Origin: Bacillota bacterium
GTDB taxonomy: Bacteria > Bacillota > Clostridia > Lachnospirales > Lachnospiraceae
Assembly: GCA_023458855.1 (NCBI GenBank)
Contig: JAEWWQ010000206.1
Span: 1-9,614, forward strand
Direction: 5' to 3'
Length of the DNA: 9,614 nucleotides
Shown here: in pieces, positions 8,152-9,614 of the stretch
How positions within the stretch are numbered: the stretch's first letter is position 1
Layout: every line of letters begins with the position of its first letter
The notes under the pieces: generated by a model
The model's database searches: none
What the model was told of the DNA's origin: nothing
What the model saw: the letters and a program-made list of their open reading frames with translations, nothing else
Program-made: the position numbers and the translations under genes

Positions 8152-8182
8152 CAGAATATCTTACTTATAGGACTAATTGTCT

Positions 8183-8204
8183 AGAAATATGTCGAAACAT
8201 TTCT
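8183..8204. repeat. Short AT-rich imperfect inverted repeat in the spacer
   Basis: AGAAAT (8183-8188) and ATTTCT (8199-8204) form an inverted repeat that extends to eight pairs if a two-base bulge is allowed, around a CGAA loop. It contains TGTCGAA at 8190-8196. It could be an operator half-site pair or chance. Nothing else in the sequence supports a role. Confidence 0.25.
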
Positions 8205-8211
8205 CGCGATT

Positions 8212-8242
8212 TTGGTATACATTAATTTGCATTTGTGATAAA
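8212..8242 (+). promoter_or_regulatory. Weak candidate promoter before the DUF4321-radC-mreB genes
   Basis: TTGGTA at 8212-8217 and GATAAA at 8237-8242 are separated by 19 bases, and a TG lies one base before the -10 (8234-8235). Both boxes match the sigma-A consensus at only four of six bases and the spacing is long. A promoter is expected in this 167-base spacer because the gene run changes here, but this exact site is uncertain. Confidence 0.22.
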
Positions 8243-8250
8243 CTATTTCT

Positions 8251-8283
8251 AGTTACTGGGTGCTTGTCAAGCACTCAGTAACT
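8251..8283 (+). terminator. 15-bp stem-loop, probable terminator of the mutS-PLP enzyme operon
   Basis: AGTTACTGGGTGCTT (8251-8265) pairs with AAGCACTCAGTAACT (8269-8283) around a three-base GTC loop; all 15 positions pair, with a single G-T wobble. It lies 99 bases past the PLP enzyme stop and 35 bases before the DUF4321 start. The tail GTTATGTAATT is not a good T-run, so termination may be inefficient, or the hairpin may serve another role such as protecting an mRNA end. Confidence 0.55.
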
Positions 8284-8307
8284 GTTATGTAATTAGATAA
8301 AATTTTT

Positions 8308-8318
8308 GGAGGATACAT
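8308..8318 (+). promoter_or_regulatory. Strong ribosome binding site of the DUF4321 gene
   Basis: GGAGG at 8308-8312 lies 6 bases before ATG 8319. It is a near-consensus Shine-Dalgarno sequence and the main reason for believing that this small gene is translated. Confidence 0.8.
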
Positions 8319-8558
8319 ATGAAGGGAAAGAATCATTGGGCATGTTTTCTTATGATTCTGGCAGGCATTGTTGCTGGTGCATTTATTGGTAATCTTTTTC
8401 CGAGTACATGGCTTAATTATGGGCAGACTTTTGGACTTACTAATCCGGTCATTTTAGATTTGGGAATTTTGTCAGTTACATTTGCGCTGACGATTAAGAT
8501 TACTGTCTCTAGTATTATAGGTATTATTATAGGTATTTTTATTTATAGATTTATATGA
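8319..8558 (+). CDS. Small two-helix membrane protein, DUF4321 family
   Basis: A 79-residue hydrophobic protein with a basic start (MKGKNH) and two likely membrane segments, about residues 8-28 and 45-77, joined by a short polar loop (PSTWLNYGQTFGL). It matches my recollection of the DUF4321 family, a clostridial protein commonly encoded beside maf, radC and mreB. No function is established. Position suggests a link to the envelope or cell-shape cluster, but that is inference. The first helix has glycines at 16, 20 and 24 (stacked GxxxG), and the last helix has a GxxxG at 68-72 made by a 12-bp tandem duplication. Such motifs commonly support helix packing. It has its own strong ribosome binding site and is followed 47 bases later by radC with no visible terminator, so the two are probably co-transcribed. 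Confidence 0.85.
   Translation: MKGKNHWACFLMILAGIVAGAFIGNLFPSTWLNYGQTFGLTNPVILDLGILSVTFALTIKITVSSIIGIIIGIFIYRFI
8513..8536 (+). repeat. Perfect 12-bp tandem duplication inside the DUF4321 gene
   Basis: TATTATAGGTAT occurs twice without a gap (8513-8524 and 8525-8536). In the reading frame it encodes a repeated Ile-Ile-Gly-Ile unit and creates the G68-x3-G72 spacing in the second membrane helix. Because it is 12 bp, the frame is kept. Confidence 0.85.
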
Positions 8559-8593
8559 TCAAAAGTTAATGCAATCCCATTAAAGATATGTCT

Positions 8594-8608
8594 GGAGAAA
8601 ACATAATG
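8594..8608 (+). promoter_or_regulatory. Ribosome binding site that decides the radC start
   Basis: GGAG at 8594-8597 lies 8 bases before ATG 8606. An in-frame ATG at 8588 would place this site inside the gene and has only a weak AAAG upstream of it. The start at 8606 is therefore preferred; using 8588 would add six residues (MSGENI). Confidence 0.65.
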
Positions 8609-9322
8609 GGAGCAGATGTGAAAGAAAAACATGATATTGCAAAACTGAATATAACAAGGAATATGGACAAGCCATATGAAAAATTTTTAAAATTCGGACC
8701 TGAAGCATTAACAGATGCAGAGCTTCTGGCGATTATTATTCGAACTGGAACAAAAGATGAAAATTCTGTTATGATTGGGAGAAAAGTATTAGATCTGACC
8801 GATCGGAAACCGGGGCTGCTGGGACTTCACCACATATCATTATCTGAATTAATGACGATTCGTGGAATTGGGGAAGTAAAAGCAATCAAGATCAAGTGTA
8901 TTTCTGAATTATCAAAGCGTTTATCCAAAGCCAGTGCCGAGCTGAATCTACAGATAGACAGACCACAGACAGTTGCGAACTATTACATGGAAGAATTGAG
9001 GCATGTTGAAACAGAACACATCTTATTGGTAATGCTGGATAATAAGAATCGAATCATTAACGATTGTATTATTTCACAGGGAACAGTAAATTCATCATTA
9101 CTTTCTCCCAGAGAGATTTTTCTTTTGGCATTACAAAATAAAGCAGTCTATATTTTATTGCTGCATAACCATCCAAGTGGAGATCCGACACCAAGCAAAC
9201 AGGATATTCACATCACAAAGAGAATTATGGATGTTTCAAAATTGATTGGAATTCCCCTGATAGATCATATTATCATTGGGGATAACAAATATATGAGTTT
9301 TAAGGAAGCAGATCTTTTATAA
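8606..9322 (+). CDS. radC: RadC family protein (UPF0758), JAMM/MPN domain
   Basis: The protein has 238 residues from ATG 8606. The N-terminal part has the family segment (PYEKFLKFGPEALTDAELL, about 23-41) and a helix-hairpin-helix stretch IRGIGEVKAIKIK at about 85-97, expected to contact DNA. The C-terminal JAMM-type domain has the metal-binding pattern HNHPSGDPTPSKQD with H187, H189, S197 and D200; the upstream acidic residue is probably E137. The fold predicts a zinc-dependent hydrolase-like site. The old name implies DNA repair, but the original E. coli radC phenotype was later attributed to another gene, and the cellular role remains unclear. Its position between DUF4321 and mreB repeats the radC-mreBCD arrangement known from B. 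subtilis. The stop is 15 bases before the next ATG. Confidence 0.94.
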   Translation: MGADVKEKHDIAKLNITRNMDKPYEKFLKFGPEALTDAELLAIIIRTGTKDENSVMIGRKVLDLTDRKPGLLGLHHISLSELMTIRGIGEVKAIKIKCISELSKRLSKASAELNLQIDRPQTVANYYMEELRHVETEHILLVMLDNKNRIINDCIISQGTVNSSLLSPREIFLLALQNKAVYILLLHNHPSGDPTPSKQDIHITKRIMDVSKLIGIPLIDHIIIGDNKYMSFKEADLL

Positions 9323-9337
9323 AAGAAAGGGGTTTTT

Positions 9338-9614
9338 ATGTTGTCCAATAATACATTTGGTATCGATCTTGGTACTAGTAATATAAAAATTTACAACCGA
9401 AATGACGATTCTATTATGGTAGAAAGAAATATGATTGCCATTGCAAATAAACAGGATTTATTTGCATATGGTAACTCTGCGTTTGATATGTATGAGAAAG
9501 CACCGAATAATATTCATATTTCTTATCCTTTAGGGAATGGTGTAATTGCTGATATCAAGAGCATGCAGACATTACTCAAATATTTTCTTGCCGATATCTG
9601 CAAGAACAATCTGA
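9338..9614 (+). CDS. mreB: Rod shape-determining protein of the MreB family, N-terminal part (3' end outside window)
   Basis: Ninety-two codons are visible before the window ends. The start MLSNNTFGIDLGTSNIKIY carries the actin-family phosphate-1 loop (DLGTSNIKIY), and PLGNGVIADIKSMQTLL matches the MreB segment usually written PLxxGVIADFxxTxxML. MreB forms ATP-dependent membrane-associated filaments that guide elongation of the cell wall. The phosphate loop differs from the textbook DLGTANTLIY, consistent with a divergent clostridial form, so a paralogue such as Mbl cannot be fully excluded from this fragment. GAAAGGGG at 9325-9332 lies 5 bases before ATG 9338. The 15-base gap after radC suggests co-transcription; mreC and mreD would be expected downstream. 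Confidence 0.85.
   Translation, partial: MLSNNTFGIDLGTSNIKIYNRNDDSIMVERNMIAIANKQDLFAYGNSAFDMYEKAPNNIHISYPLGNGVIADIKSMQTLLKYFLADICKNNL

Noticed and set aside
8251..8283. CIRCE operator (HrcA site) suggested by GCACTC and its complement
   Set aside because: CIRCE is TTAGCACTC-N9-GAGTGCTAA. Here the arms are in the opposite order, the loop is only three bases, and no chaperone gene follows.
8152..8318. Riboswitch or small RNA in the spacer before the DUF4321 gene
   Set aside because: Only one simple hairpin and one weak inverted repeat are visible; I recognise no multi-helix conserved riboswitch core.

Overview
The window looks like ordinary chromosomal DNA from a low-GC, Gram-positive anaerobe of the class Clostridia, most probably a Lachnospiraceae relative. 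This rests on A+T-rich coding sequence, AGGAG-type ribosome binding sites, an endonuclease-type MutL, a PF06838-type 'methionine gamma-lyase family' gene directly after miaA, and a DUF4321 gene next to radC and mreB. The genus is inferred from recognised protein families and gene order. All genes are on the + strand, and no stretch over 300 bases lacks a gene.

Layout. (1) Positions 1-1017 hold the 3' end of an amino-acid-type ABC permease gene and its ATPase gene. The ATPase gene is broken by a one-base deletion exactly at the Q-loop. A hairpin with a T-rich tail (1066-1104) follows. (2) Positions 1123-8151 hold a tight four-gene run: mutS, mutL, miaA, and a PLP-dependent Met gamma-lyase family gene. 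Gaps are 31, 8 and 0 bases, so co-transcription is likely. (3) Positions 8152-8318 are a 167-base spacer containing a near-perfect 15-bp hairpin. (4) From 8319 to the end come a two-helix DUF4321 membrane protein, radC, and the first 92 codons of an mreB-family gene cut off by the window edge.

How the genes work together. MutS recognises mismatches and recruits MutL, which carries the metal-dependent nicking motif expected in bacteria that lack MutH. MutS has a canonical sliding-clamp motif near its C-terminus, and MutL has a similar motif in its linker. MiaA prenylates A37 of tRNAs; its place in a mismatch-repair operon is widespread. The PLP enzyme and the DUF4321 protein have no firmly known roles. 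The radC-mreB pair begins the conserved cell-shape cluster that normally continues with mreC and mreD.

I found no mobile element, CRISPR array, RNA gene, riboswitch or convincing new system. The observations most worth checking are the ABC ATPase frameshift, which leaves a stop/start overlap; the hairpins close to possible transcription starts at both operon boundaries; the clamp-like motif in the MutL linker; and a 12-bp tandem duplication that creates a GxxxG motif in the DUF4321 protein.
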